Positions 16,205 through 23,968 of a stretch of DNA of 29,872 nucleotides are shown here, one piece after another. Every line of letters starts with the position of its first letter. Positions within the stretch are counted from its first letter, which is position 1. The DNA is from FACHB-1406 sp034189065 (lineage in GTDB: Bacteria; Cyanobacteriota; Cyanobacteriia; Cyanobacteriales; Spirulinaceae). Where the stretch lies: the NCBI GenBank assembly GCA_034189065.1, contig JAXHVQ010000073.1, forward strand, positions 1 through 29,872, read 5' to 3'. Under the pieces are notes generated by a model. The model saw nothing but the letters and a program-made list of their open reading frames with translations, was not told where the DNA came from and did not search any database. Both the position numbers and the translations under genes were made by a program.

Positions 16205-16990
16205 TCAACGACTTGGGCGGCGGAACCCAAATTTTTGAAAGATTTGGAGAGCGCGATCGCTATTTAAAAAGTCGAGGTAGGCTTGCATTTCCTGGGGATG
16301 AGGGGAGGTTTTAACGATCGCAGCGCCAACTTGGATCGTTTTGTATTGGTTTTTGGGCGCAGTGGCTAGCACTTTGGCGTTGGGCGAACTGAGGGCTTCT
16401 GGAAGATAGGTGATGCCAACCTCAGCTTCTCCCCATTCGATTGCTTTGAGGATTTCCCCGACGTTGGCTGTGGCGAGAACTGCCTTAGACTCCACAGCCT
16501 CCCTAATTCCTAGTTGCGCGAGCAGGTCTCGGGCATATCGACCCACTGCTAGACTGGGATTGCCCATCGCGACGGTTTTGATGCGATCGCTGGCCAATTC
16601 CCGAACATTTGAGAGTTGTACGGGGGAATTCGCCGCAGCAATGACGACGAGATCGGTTGTCGCGAGTTGCTGCTTGCTTTCGGGTACAATTAAGCCTCTC
16701 GCTTGCAACCGCTCGAGGGGCGGAGCCTCTGCTAATAAAACGCCATCGAAGGGTTCTCCCCGTTCGATTGCAGCCTGGACTGTGCCGGCACTGGCGAAAG
16801 TGGGGTAAAGGACGATGTGGGGGCGTTCCTGCTGATAGAGTTCGTTGAGTTCCTCCAAGGCACTGCGCGTTATACTTGCTGCATCCAAGTTTAAGGCGAT
16901 CGCCGGAAGCGGCTGGGAAGAACAACTGTTCAACCACAGAGAACAAATCAGCGCCATAAGACATAATGCTATCCAATGGAAGAGTTTCAT
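16205..16990 (-). CDS. modA: molybdate ABC transporter substrate-binding lipoprotein
   Basis: A 261-residue periplasmic binding protein that captures molybdate (or tungstate) for a ModBC importer. The N-terminus has a signal peptide with a lipobox-like LNSC, giving lipidated Cys23. The mature part shows the ModA pattern: AASITRSALEELNELYQ, an Ala-Ser-rich YPTFASAGTVQAAIERGEPFDG, NPSLAVGRYARDLL, ATANVGEILKAIEWGEAEVGI and the final YLDFLNSDRALQIFQKFGF. No modB or modC lies in the window, so the permease is encoded elsewhere. The length is slightly longer than typical ModA because of the lipoprotein leader. Confidence 0.9.
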   Translation of the reverse strand: MKLFHWIALCLMALICSLWLNSCSSQPLPAIALNLDAASITRSALEELNELYQQERPHIVLYPTFASAGTVQAAIERGEPFDGVLLAEAPPLERLQARGLIVPESKQQLATTDLVVIAAANSPVQLSNVRELASDRIKTVAMGNPSLAVGRYARDLLAQLGIREAVESKAVLATANVGEILKAIEWGEAEVGITYLPEALSSPNAKVLATAPKNQYKTIQVGAAIVKTSPHPQEMQAYLDFLNSDRALQIFQKFGFRRPSR

Positions 16991-17414
16991 ACTGGATTTT
17001 GTACGGATTTCTCATTTCAGCTTTTCGATCGGATATAGGACATAATCAATGAGTTATGTTGCTACTCTAATGCTCGAATTCAGTCATAACCCTAGATGAA
17101 TTTATTGTTCCCATATTGACTTGACCTGCAACAAAGTAACAGGAAAAAGAGGACGATTTCAATAAAATTTTATTATTATTTCCAGAGTGAGTTGATAAGT
17201 TTCGGTTTTTGACTAAAATTGCAAAAGGTAGAATTAATAAAAATTAGTATATTCCGAGGTTGAATTGATTATGTTGGTTAAATGCACTGACGGTTTTTTG
17301 GGGGAGCGCGATCGCGCCTCTCCTTATTTTTCCTCTACCTAAGATTAATTCCTCAAACTTTAACTACAAATGCCGCTTTCGGAGACACCGGAGACAAAAT
17401 TTTAGAGTATCCCC

Positions 17415-17443
17415 TTGACAAGCTTGTATTATAAATGTAGTAT
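17415..17443 (+). promoter_or_regulatory. sigma-70-type promoter of the Ro60-like gene
   Basis: A perfect -35 TTGACA (17415-17420), 17-base spacer and TAGTAT -10 (17438-17443). Predicted transcription start is about 17450, leaving a roughly 170-base leader before the ATG at 17619. Confidence 0.65.
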
Positions 17444-17518
17444 TAAACCAGTGAAGTCAAGCGAACAGCTTAGGCATCGCGCTCGTATTTCAAGTTAAAA
17501 CCCGCGATCGCCTCAATT

Positions 17519-17570
17519 GGTCATTTGTCATTAGTCGTTTGTCATTAGTCGTTTGTCATTTGTCCTTCGT
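17519..17570. repeat. TCATTTG/TCATTAG heptamer repeat in the leader of the Ro60-like gene
   Basis: Degenerate heptamers (TTTGTCATTAGTCG type) of the same family as those inside the hybrid kinase and before the exchanger gene. Confidence 0.8.
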
Positions 17571-17618
17571 TGTTTGCCAACGATTTATGACCGACGACAC
17601 TATTATTGGGAGGTTCTC

Positions 17619-19073
17619 ATGACTGCAATCAACACAGCAGAACGCGATTTGCGTCTGGAAATGCTCAATAGCTTGCTCGTAACTCCCCACCGCAAGCTCG
17701 AACAAGTTGCAGAAATTCACAATATCATTATCGATCTCGATCCCCTCTTTTACGGACGCTTAGCCGTCTGGTACCATCAAAACGGCGACGTGCGCGACCA
17801 CAAAGAAGTGTTTGTCGGAAATTTGCTCGCAAGCAAGTTAACCGAACACCGCGATGCGGGTTACATGATGCTACAGGAGTTTCCACCTTACCAAGTGGCG
17901 CGGATCGTAGACTTCATGAAGCAGCACAAGAACAAGATGCCGCGATCGGCGCGGACTGCGGTGCGTCGTTACCTCAAAGAACGGGAAAAAACCCCCCAAC
18001 GCTTCGATCGCGCGGCGTTGCGAGGACGCAAGGCGATGAAACATCTCTATGCGACATTGCACGTGAAGCCCAATGCGCGTGCCGATGCAGTGTTGTTCAA
18101 AGATGCGCCGCCAGTCGATAGTTTAGCCTATGCGCTCAAACAGTTGGCTAAGGCAGAAACACCGGTGGAGCAGGCACAATTGATTGCCCTTGCTAAGATA
18201 CCTTACGCGATCGCGATCGGCGCGGTCAAACAGGTGACTCCCACTGTTCTGGTGGCCTTAATTCACGCCATGACACCCCAGGAAGTCATCAACAACCTCA
18301 AGTCTCTCAAAGCTCGGGGTGCGATGGAACATCCAGAAGTCAAGGCGTTGATTGACGAAAAACTGGTGGCTGCCGGAACCGACAAGCGCGTCTCTGCGTT
18401 GAAAGGGAAAGTTGCCATTGAAGCAGCCAACCTGGACGGGGAAACCGCCGCCAAAGTCGAAAAGGCAATGGACGCACAAATTAGCAGCAAGGGTGCGATT
18501 AAAAAGCCAACGGCGTTGCTCATCGATAAATCGGGTTCCATGCAAACCGCCATTGAAATCGGCAAGCGCCTAGCCGCAACGATTTCCGGCATCACCACCG
18601 CCGATTTATTCGTCTACGCCTTCGACACCATGCCCTACCCCATTAACGCAGGGACGGGGTTGCGCCGCCCGGGCTTGAGCGACTGGGAAAAGGCGTTCGA
18701 GCACATTACTGCCACCGGTGGAACCAGCATTGGTTGTGCGGTTGAAGCGATGCGCTTGCGCAAGCAGGTTGTCGAACAGTTCATCCTTGTCACCGATGAA
18801 GGGGACAACAGTGCGCCCTACTTCGCAACGGCTTATACGGCTTATTGCAAGGATTTGAACGTACAGCCAAACGTGGTTATTGTCAAGGTGGAATATGCTT
18901 CCGACTTTGTGGAACGTCAGTTGCAGCAGCAGCAAGTTCAGGTGGATACGTTCGCGTTTAGCGGGGATTACTATTCTTTGCCGAACTTGATTCCTCTGTT
19001 ATCTCGTCCTTCTCGTTTGGAGTTGTTGATGGAGATTTTGGAGACTCCTTTGCCGGTAAGGAATGATAAGTGA
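17619..19073 (+). CDS. Ro60/TROVE-like protein with von Willebrand A domain
   Basis: A 484-residue protein with GGGAGG six bases before the ATG. Residues 1-290 are helical, HEAT-like and rich in Arg/Lys. The block DPLFYGRLAVWYHQNGDVRDHKEVFVGNLL and the later RSARTAVRRYL with HLYATLHVKP recall the TROVE domain of Ro60/Rsr, the ring that binds misfolded RNAs and Y RNAs. Residues 296-470 form a vWA domain with complete MIDAS: D303-K-S305-G-S307, T369 in TGGTSIG, and D393 in TDEGDN. Bacterial Ro proteins work with Y RNA and exoribonucleases in RNA repair or decay. It is flanked by a good promoter and terminator, so it is probably monocistronic. The TROVE reading is moderate; the vWA is certain. 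Confidence 0.75.
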   Translation: MTAINTAERDLRLEMLNSLLVTPHRKLEQVAEIHNIIIDLDPLFYGRLAVWYHQNGDVRDHKEVFVGNLLASKLTEHRDAGYMMLQEFPPYQVARIVDFMKQHKNKMPRSARTAVRRYLKEREKTPQRFDRAALRGRKAMKHLYATLHVKPNARADAVLFKDAPPVDSLAYALKQLAKAETPVEQAQLIALAKIPYAIAIGAVKQVTPTVLVALIHAMTPQEVINNLKSLKARGAMEHPEVKALIDEKLVAAGTDKRVSALKGKVAIEAANLDGETAAKVEKAMDAQISSKGAIKKPTALLIDKSGSMQTAIEIGKRLAATISGITTADLFVYAFDTMPYPINAGTGLRRPGLSDWEKAFEHITATGGTSIGCAVEAMRLRKQVVEQFILVTDEGDNSAPYFATAYTAYCKDLNVQPNVVIVKVEYASDFVERQLQQQQVQVDTFAFSGDYYSLPNLIPLLSRPSRLELLMEILETPLPVRNDK

Positions 19074-19076
19074 ATG

Positions 19077-19109
19077 TTGGGGCGGTAAGATTGCCTGCCC
19101 CAATTTTTT
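19077..19109 (+). terminator. rho-independent terminator of the Ro60-like gene
   Basis: Stem TTGGGGC (19077-19083) pairs with GCCCCAA (19097-19103), with further pairing GGTA/TGCC inside, followed by six T. It begins three bases after the stop codon. Confidence 0.85.
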
Positions 19110-19134
19110 GATTCAAATTGAATATTTTTCAGCT

Positions 19135-19205
19135 TGGTAGGGTGGACATTGCCGTTTAGGGGTTCAATTAGAGAAATTACATTAGCAACGTCCACCAATT
19201 TATCG
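19135..19205. repeat. GGGTGGRMATTGC hairpin repeat, copy 1
   Basis: Arms GGTGGACATTGC and GCAACGTCCACC pair over a loop of about 35 bases, followed by ATCGGTGGGCAAGG. Related to two tandem copies at 23706-23780 and 23808-23890. Confidence 0.7.
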
Positions 19206-19287
19206 GTGGGCAAGGCAACTTAAGAGGAAATTAAGAAAGTTTGGCTGAGACAGCCTTTCCCACCCTACAAAAATTCTGTCAGGCTCC

Positions 19288-19318
19288 TTATCAATTAATA
19301 ATTAATTATTAATTATTA
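19288..19318. repeat. AT-rich palindromic repeat
   Basis: Alternating AATTAAT / ATTAATT units forming a near-perfect palindrome next to the noncoding RNA-like module. No further function is apparent. Confidence 0.6.
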
Positions 19319-19500
19319 GGTCTCAGACCTCTTCGTAAAGGAAGGGCATGACGCGCACCAGAGAGGTCTCACGGAACTTACAGGGTGCGGAATATTGCTT
19401 ACGCACACAGCCCAATTGCCATGAGTTGTCCGGGCGCGATCGTAGATTTTTCTCAATCTAAATCCTCTTCTTTTAAGGAGAGGTAATTATTCATTGTTCA
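19318..19500 (-). mobile_element. HEARO/omega-RNA-like noncoding module, copy 2
   Basis: Read on the minus strand: flank AATGAATAATTACCTCTCC, then tail block AAGAAGAGGATT to GAAAAATCTACGA (19441-19473), then the core CGGACAACTCATGG (from 19432), GGGCTGTGTGCG, CCGCACCCTGTAAG, TTCCGTGAGACC. An additional AGACCTCT...AGAGGTCT stem ends the module near 19323. The order of core and tail is swapped relative to copy 1. No protein-coding gene accompanies it. Assignment to IscB/TnpB-type RNA is from memory and uncertain. Confidence 0.45.
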
Positions 19501-20403
19501 TTGCTTGTTGTTCGTTGTTCGTTGTGAACGATCCAAGGATATTTTGGAAAGACTGTAGTAGAATATTGAGATTTGTATTAAAAATGCAGGAATCCACCAA
19601 TGGTCTGGGATTGGTGACGCTTTTGCCAGACTGGGAGACGATCCGAGTGGGTCATTGCCATTCGCGATTGGTTGAACTATAGAAAGCGAGTAAAAGAGAT
19701 CTGCCATAATCAAACCTAACACGACTTCTATTCCATCAAATTTTACAATCGAAAAAAGAATAAAGCCTTGAAATATAAAACTTAACAAAAATACTTTTAT
19801 ATCGAACTCTTGGAACATATAAATTGCAGATATCAAAAAGCAGACTGTTAAAATCAAGATAAGTTGATTGCGTATGATTCTGTTTAGCCCTTGTAATACA
19901 TAAGCAAAAAAAACGCAATAAAAGGCAGCCGTTGCAAAAGTGGTACTTAAAGAAAAAGGAAGGGTGAGGATAACTTGTATAATGCGATCTGAAAATAAAT
20001 ATCTTTCCGTATTGAATACATAAAATAGCAGCGAAGTCAGTAGGTTAGCGAGAAACCAAATTGTAAAACCTGAAACAATCTGCTTCCAGCGGATTTCTCC
20101 TTCTAAATTGACAAGTGTCATTGCATGACGTTGATGGACTGTCGCTGTGGTGAAAAAAAATCCGCAACACAGTCCCAGACAGACAAATATCAAGAAAAAA
20201 TGTTGGAGTTCAAGAGACTGTTTTTCTAGTGCAAAATTATTAAATTCTTCTAGAGGTACACCCAAAAAGCTAGTCGAGTAAATTAAAATCAACAAACTGC
20301 ACAGTATCAAAAAAAGTAAAATGACAACAAGTCCTAAAAGGTAATGCTGAATACCGCTTTTACCTTGCTGTGCAGATGAGAGAAAACGAGAGCTATATTT
20401 CAT
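19498..20403 (-). CDS. multi-pass membrane protein, degenerate CPBP (CAAX-protease-like) family
   Basis: A 301-residue protein with about seven hydrophobic helices. TTATVHQRHAMTLVNLEGEIRWKQIVSGFTIWFLANLL resembles the second-helix region of CPBP intramembrane proteases, and FDGIEVVLGLIMADLFYSL resembles their C-terminal GGIE..LG.H..NN segment. The catalytic glutamate pair is absent (FFAYVLQGLNRII stands where EE..FRG would be) and the final His/Asn are replaced, so it is probably not a protease. AT-rich codon use differs from its neighbours. The last residues RTTNNKQ and the stop come from a tandem repeat. A 66-codon ORF upstream overlaps its start by ATGA. Confidence 0.6.
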   Translation of the reverse strand: MKYSSRFLSSAQQGKSGIQHYLLGLVVILLFLILCSLLILIYSTSFLGVPLEEFNNFALEKQSLELQHFFLIFVCLGLCCGFFFTTATVHQRHAMTLVNLEGEIRWKQIVSGFTIWFLANLLTSLLFYVFNTERYLFSDRIIQVILTLPFSLSTTFATAAFYCVFFAYVLQGLNRIIRNQLILILTVCFLISAIYMFQEFDIKVFLLSFIFQGFILFSIVKFDGIEVVLGLIMADLFYSLSIVQPIANGNDPLGSSPSLAKASPIPDHWWIPAFLIQISIFYYSLSKISLDRSQRTTNNKQ

Positions 20404-20600
20404 GGGATTGTCATTAAATAGCTTTCACGGTGCGGATGAAATGATAACTTTAAAGTCGATTGCTTGATAAGTTTCGCTTGGCGATCTTTATGATAAGGTA
20501 AAACGCGAAAAACTCCGCGATCGCGGCCCAAGTCGCCAGAAATATCGGGCGCGCGATCGCTCTCCTTGGCATCAGGCACGGGTTGTTGTAAGATTTGCAA
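20400..20600 (-). CDS. possible small ORF translationally coupled to the CPBP-like gene
   Basis: A 66-codon ORF, MQILQQPVPDAKESDRAP and onward, whose stop overlaps the start of the downstream membrane protein as ATGA. The overlap suggests coupling, but the sequence has no recognisable domain, includes HIP1 palindromes, and another minus-strand frame is also open through here. It may be a relic or a chance ORF. Confidence 0.22.
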   Translation of the reverse strand: MQILQQPVPDAKESDRAPDISGDLGRDRGVFRVLPYHKDRQAKLIKQSTLKLSFHPHRESYLMTIP

Positions 20601-20687
20601 ATATCCCTCTGCATTAGAACGAGACCGGTCATCGCCTCGCGGTCATTCGACGGTATCCTAGATAAGTCGTCTACAACACAATCTCCC

Positions 20688-20873
20688 ATGACGATCGGCT
20701 TTCAAGAGATGGAATATCTCCTCGATGAGATGTACAATGCCTTTACTCCCACGCCATTGCAACCGGGAGATCCGGCGTATGTGGACTGTCGGGAAGTCCG
20801 GGGGGACAAGGATGTCATCGAAGACTTGGGACGAACGGTGAGGCGATCGCAACTTCAAAGTGATTCGCAATAA
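20688..20873 (+). pseudogene. N-terminal fragment of a probable P-loop ATPase-type protein
   Basis: A 61-codon ORF beginning MTIGFQEMEYLLDEMYNAF, followed by PGDPAYVDCREVRGDKDVIEDLGRTVRRS. This pattern (DP.YVDC..VRG..DVI..LG) resembles the region just before the Walker A motif in a family of cyanobacterial AAA/KAP-like ATPases. That family is recalled from memory, not proven. Here the protein stops before any P-loop. The 470 bases downstream have only short disconnected open frames, consistent with a decayed larger gene. It could alternatively be a genuine 61-residue protein. Confidence 0.4.
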
Positions 20874-21347
20874 ATTCGGATAGTTGAGAAAGCTTGAGCC
20901 GCCTAAAAAATCGCACGTTGCCTCTCTCAAACAAGTTTCCAGCCCATTGGCTTATCTCGAACTCAGGTATCCTTGGCTAATGTCCTCGACTGGGTGAAGC
21001 TGTTGGGCATGGCCTAACTCGTTCATCTTCCTTGGAAAAGCATGAATGATGAAAGCGATCGCCACTTCTTTTCCCCCTTGACATTCAAGACAATCGCTAC
21101 TATGCTGGCAAGCTTAAAAAGTGGGTTGAGGATTTTCTCAAATGCTTATCTGGTCATCTATCTAGGAAAATCTTACCCCCAGTTTTCAGCAAGCCCAAGC
21201 TACTACCCTTTATTTTTGTCCAGGTACTTATTAGCCTGTTATTTTTGGTAAGCTGTTGCGCGCTTAAATTGGGAATTTACTTCTGCCCTCTGCCTTTGGG
21301 AGAATTGAGCGTCACAGTTTGAAAGCCGAATAGCTTAGGAGCAAAAA
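20874..21347. other. non-coding or decayed region
   Basis: About 470 bases. A plus-strand open frame without a start codon (21053-21322) reads LDIQDNRYYAGKLKKWVEDF and then a hydrophobic stretch. An overlapping frame (21042-21251) also stays open. A piece near 20900-20990 reads KKSHVASLKQVSSPLAYLEL. None is a complete gene; they may be pieces of the ATPase-like pseudogene or chance frames. Confidence 0.35.
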
Positions 21348-21780
21348 TTAGCGTTCCAACTCCCAATCGTAACACTCCAGACCGGGACGGCCAGTGGGGT
21401 GAAGGGCGCAATTGATTCCCTGTTTTCCGCGATCGTACCAACAACTCGGACAGGGATGATTTCTCCCGAGTTTTCGTTCTAATTCCTCGCGTTCGCACCA
21501 ACTGCGGTTTCGATAGCGAGTTGCTGTGGCGTGTTGGGGTTCAAGTTCGAGGGCGCGATCGCGCGGCGGCGATCGCGTAGCGGTATAATTTGAGAATCGT
21601 CGCGAGATATTTCGCGCGATCGCTAATTCGACCTTCGTACAGTTCGAGGGTATTGAGGATTAAAATGCCGTAATCCGTCCAAGCTTGTGCCGAAACGCGA
21701 TCGCTTCGGTGGATGCGCATTTGCCGGGACGTTGCGAACTGTTTGCAATAACTCTCGCGATCTCCACGGCTTGCCCACAT
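21348..21780 (-). pseudogene. frameshifted gene with TPR-like helices and a zinc-ribbon-like tail
   Basis: The upstream frame, from ATG at 21780 or more likely 21720, reads AWTDYGILILNTLELYEGRI and ATILKLYRYAIA, ending at 21541. The reading frame one base away continues it: DRALELEPQHATATRYRNRSW, then CEREELERKL and NHPCPSC, and after it a further Cys-containing GLECYDWELER ending with TAA at 21348. Joining them around the HIP1-rich stretch 21555-21585 gives a sensible protein of about 125 residues, so a single indel (or sequencing error) has split the gene. The CPSC pair with later Cys residues suggests a zinc ribbon. It overlaps the frameshifted response regulator upstream. Confidence 0.6.
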
Positions 21781-22079
21781 AAGCGCTTCTCATACCTCAT
21801 TCCCCGCCCCAGAGCCGTTTGCTTGCCCTTCCCAGTTATCAGCACGATGGGTAAGTGGCGCGTTGCTGGATTAGCCTTAATCAAACGACACGCGCCATAG
21901 CCGTCGATTCGGGGCATGATAATATCAAGCAGCACCAAGTCGGGGTTGTGAGATTGAACTCGCTCTAACGCTTCGACTCCATCCACCGCCGCGATCGCAT
22001 TCATCCCTCGCCAGTGCAATTGATTCAACAAACACTCTCTTTGACTGGGCGAATCTTCCACCACCAACACAGTTTTCAT
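21623..22079 (-). pseudogene. frameshifted CheY-like response regulator
   Basis: The N-terminal 98 residues are an intact receiver start: MKTVLVVEDSPSQRECLL, phospho-acceptor in LVLLDIIMPRIDGYG, and HLPIVLITGKGKQTALGRGMRY. The frame then changes: the annotated frame goes to an unlike tail, whereas another frame from about 21795 reads AYVGKPWRSRELLQTVRNV, exactly the missing C-terminal receiver part with the conserved Lys of GKP. About two bases are missing between GMRY and AYVGKP. The shifted frame ends at TAG 21623-21625. It is probably a pseudogene, or a sequencing error in the assembly. Confidence 0.75.
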
Positions 22080-22204
22080 CTTTTGTCAACCTCTTTAAAC
22101 CGCAGGACTTAACCGCAGTTTACCCAGGTTGAGTGCGATTTCGAGCGAGTGTCAGCCTCTTTGAACCGCAAGCTAGCAAAAACTCGAATCCCTCCTTACG
22201 GCTG

Positions 22205-22522
22205 CTAACTTGCTGAAGTTGCCGGTTTTCCGCTCTCAGGGTGATTCAGCGTTAACTGCCGAGCCTTTTCTTCCTCTTCAAAGGGTTCAAATTCAATGTG
22301 ATTGAGCAAAGTTGTCACAAAAGCAAATAAGAGGAACGGTAAAGATAACACCAAAATAATTCCTACGGTAATGAAGGCATAAGCTTGACCGGTGCTGCTC
22401 CACAACGCTAGCGTTGCTGCCAAACTGAGGAAAATTACAATCAGCCAAACAATGATTTGACCGTAGATATCGCCAAAAGTCAACGTACATTTAAGACGAT
22501 ATTTTGGGAGTTCGCTCTCCAT
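22205..22522 (-). CDS. small membrane protein with two TM helices
   Basis: A 105-residue protein, ATG at 22522 preceded by AAGGAG. A polar N-terminus (MESELPKYRLKCTLTFGDIY) leads into two hydrophobic helices (about 22-42 and 46-70) and an acidic then polar C-terminal tail (IEFEPFEEEEKARQ). No known family recognised. The good ribosome-binding site and membrane layout support a real gene. It is downstream of no obvious operon partner and is divergent from sigF. Confidence 0.6.
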   Translation of the reverse strand: MESELPKYRLKCTLTFGDIYGQIIVWLIVIFLSLAATLALWSSTGQAYAFITVGIILVLSLPFLLFAFVTTLLNHIEFEPFEEEEKARQLTLNHPESGKPATSAS

Positions 22523-22923
22523 CAACTTCTCCTTACAGCGCTCTTGTATCGTTCTATTAGATTATATCGAAGCTCTTTTTTCGAGCGGTATCTAAAGGTT
22601 TTTCTCACAATTGCACCTTCCCAGCACGACGCATTTATACTGCTGCCTGGGGATTTACCCCTTAAAACGGCGTTTGTTGCGTTGCGGATGTTTTGAATCG
22701 AGCAATCATCCTGGGGGGATGGAGCAGTTTTACCCCGAGCCAAAAAGTGAGCCTAAAAATGAACCCGCCAACTGAGCCAATTTGTAGCAGGCTTGACCGC
22801 ACACTAGATGTAAGGCAATAGAACGCGGTGCGTACAAAAGAGTGTAAACGCTAGCCCCAATGAAGCGATCGCGCGCCTCCTCAATTTTTAGATCTCCGAT
22901 AATATTCATCTACCCAAAGGCTT
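22523..22923. other. intergenic region between the small membrane gene and sigF
   Basis: About 400 bases between divergent genes. A TTGACC hexamer at about 22794 has no good -10 partner. No RNA gene or repeat of note was seen. The promoter of sigF is presumably here. Confidence 0.4.
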
Positions 22924-23688
22924 ATGCAACCCCAACACCTACGCGCCACCGAACTTCTCGCTGCATACGCGCGCCAACCCACCACCCAACTGCGCAATCA
23001 AATTGTCCAACTCAATGCAGGTTTAGTCCGCAAAGCGGCTCATCAACTGAGCAGACAGTCTGCCGAACCTTACGAAGATTTGGAACAAGTAGGTTATATT
23101 GGTTTAATTTTAGCGATCGAACGCTTCGACGGTCGTAGAGGTTATGCCTTTAGTTCCTTCGCCGTACCCTATATTAGAGGCGAAATCCTTAACTTCCTTA
23201 GAGACCGCAGTACCACCATTAAAGTACCGCGTCGCTGGCAAGAATTATACCGTAAAGGGAAGAAGGTCCGTAAAAATTTAGCGATCGCGCGCGGGGGTTC
23301 TCAGCCAACCGAAAGCGAAGTGGCTCATTCTTTGGGGATTTCTCCCCAAGAGTGGCGCGAGTGTAAAGGAGCTGTCCGCAATTGCCGCTCATTGAGCCTC
23401 GATGCGACGGTCAACGCTGAAATGGATAGTAGTTCCCTGAAGCTCGAAGAAACCCTCGCCGACCCGCGCGAACGTCTGCGACAGCAGTGGCACGAAGACC
23501 GACTCCAACTCCAAGGTGCCATGAGTTCGTTGGAGCCTAAGACACAAGATGCTTTGAATTTTGTATTTTTACGCGATTTTTCGCGTAAGGATACGGCGAC
23601 TCATTTGGGAGTCAGTACCATTACGGTAACGCGCCATTTGAAAAAGGGATTGAAGCAACTGGCGACTCAACTTCAACCGGCAGTTTAG
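22924..23688 (+). CDS. sigF: RNA polymerase sigma factor, SigF type (group 3)
   Basis: A 254-residue alternative sigma factor. Region 2 has the YEDLEQVGYIGLILAIERFD and AFSSFAVPYIRGEILNFLRD motifs, which bind core polymerase and the -10 element. Region 3 contains SQPTESEVAHSLGISPQEW. Region 4 is a helix-turn-helix with FVFLRDFSRKDTATHLGVSTITVTRHLKKGL. The size and motif wording fit the cyanobacterial SigF (B. subtilis SigB/F-like) group, which in Synechocystis controls pilus genes and motility. The start ATG has AAGG upstream. No anti-sigma factor is adjacent. Confidence 0.9.
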   Translation: MQPQHLRATELLAAYARQPTTQLRNQIVQLNAGLVRKAAHQLSRQSAEPYEDLEQVGYIGLILAIERFDGRRGYAFSSFAVPYIRGEILNFLRDRSTTIKVPRRWQELYRKGKKVRKNLAIARGGSQPTESEVAHSLGISPQEWRECKGAVRNCRSLSLDATVNAEMDSSSLKLEETLADPRERLRQQWHEDRLQLQGAMSSLEPKTQDALNFVFLRDFSRKDTATHLGVSTITVTRHLKKGLKQLATQLQPAV

Positions 23689-23705
23689 GACAGTAATCAG
23701 AAAAT

Positions 23706-23890
23706 GTAGGGTGGGAATTGCCGTTTAAAGCTCAACTCCAGAAATTGTCTCACATTAGCAATGCCCGCCACAAACTACCGATCGTATCCCAGTTGGAGGC
23801 AGAAAATGTAGGGTGGGAATTGCCATTTGAAGCTCAATTCAAGAAATTATCTCACATTAGCAATGCCCACCACAAATTATCGGTAGGCAA
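23706..23890. repeat. tandem pair of GTAGGGTGGGAATTGC hairpin repeats (copies 2 and 3)
   Basis: Two direct copies of about 80 bases (23706-23780 and 23808-23890) share GTAGGGTGGGAATTGCC, AAGCTCAA, AGAAATT and CTCACATTAGCAATGCCC. In each the arms GGTGGGAATTGC and GCAATGCCCRCC can pair. A diverged third copy is at 19135-19205. Confidence 0.8.
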
Positions 23891-23914
23891 GGTAGTTTGA
23901 GTTAAGCACGATAC

Positions 23915-23941
23915 AAAAAAAGGGACGCAGTTGCGTCCCTC
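23915..23941 (-). terminator. rho-independent terminator of clpC
   Basis: A perfect 9-bp stem AGGGACGCA / TGCGTCCCT (23921-23940) is followed on the minus strand by a run of seven T. It lies 28 bases after the clpC stop. Confidence 0.95.
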
Positions 23942-23968
23942 TTTCATCTACCTAAAATTCAATTCAAC

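Larger units (their letters stand above)
16991..17618. other. intergenic region upstream of the Ro60-like gene
   Basis: About 630 bases without a supported protein gene. It contains a HIP1-centred palindrome with T-rich flanks (about 17295-17330; GGGGAGCGCGATCGCGCC then CTCTCC), which could act as a terminator. It also contains a strong promoter (17415-17443) and a TCATTTG/TCATTAG heptamer repeat (17519-17570) that would fall in the 5' untranslated region. I looked for a tRNA-like Y RNA sequence and saw no convincing one. Confidence 0.5.

Noticed and set aside
16503..17015. A 170-codon minus-strand ORF overlapping modA
   Set aside because: modA in the alternate frame has a lipoprotein signal and complete binding-protein motifs.
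17295..17330. HIP1-centred palindrome as a specific regulatory operator
   Set aside because: HIP1 palindromes are everywhere in this genome, so a single instance is not evidence of regulation.
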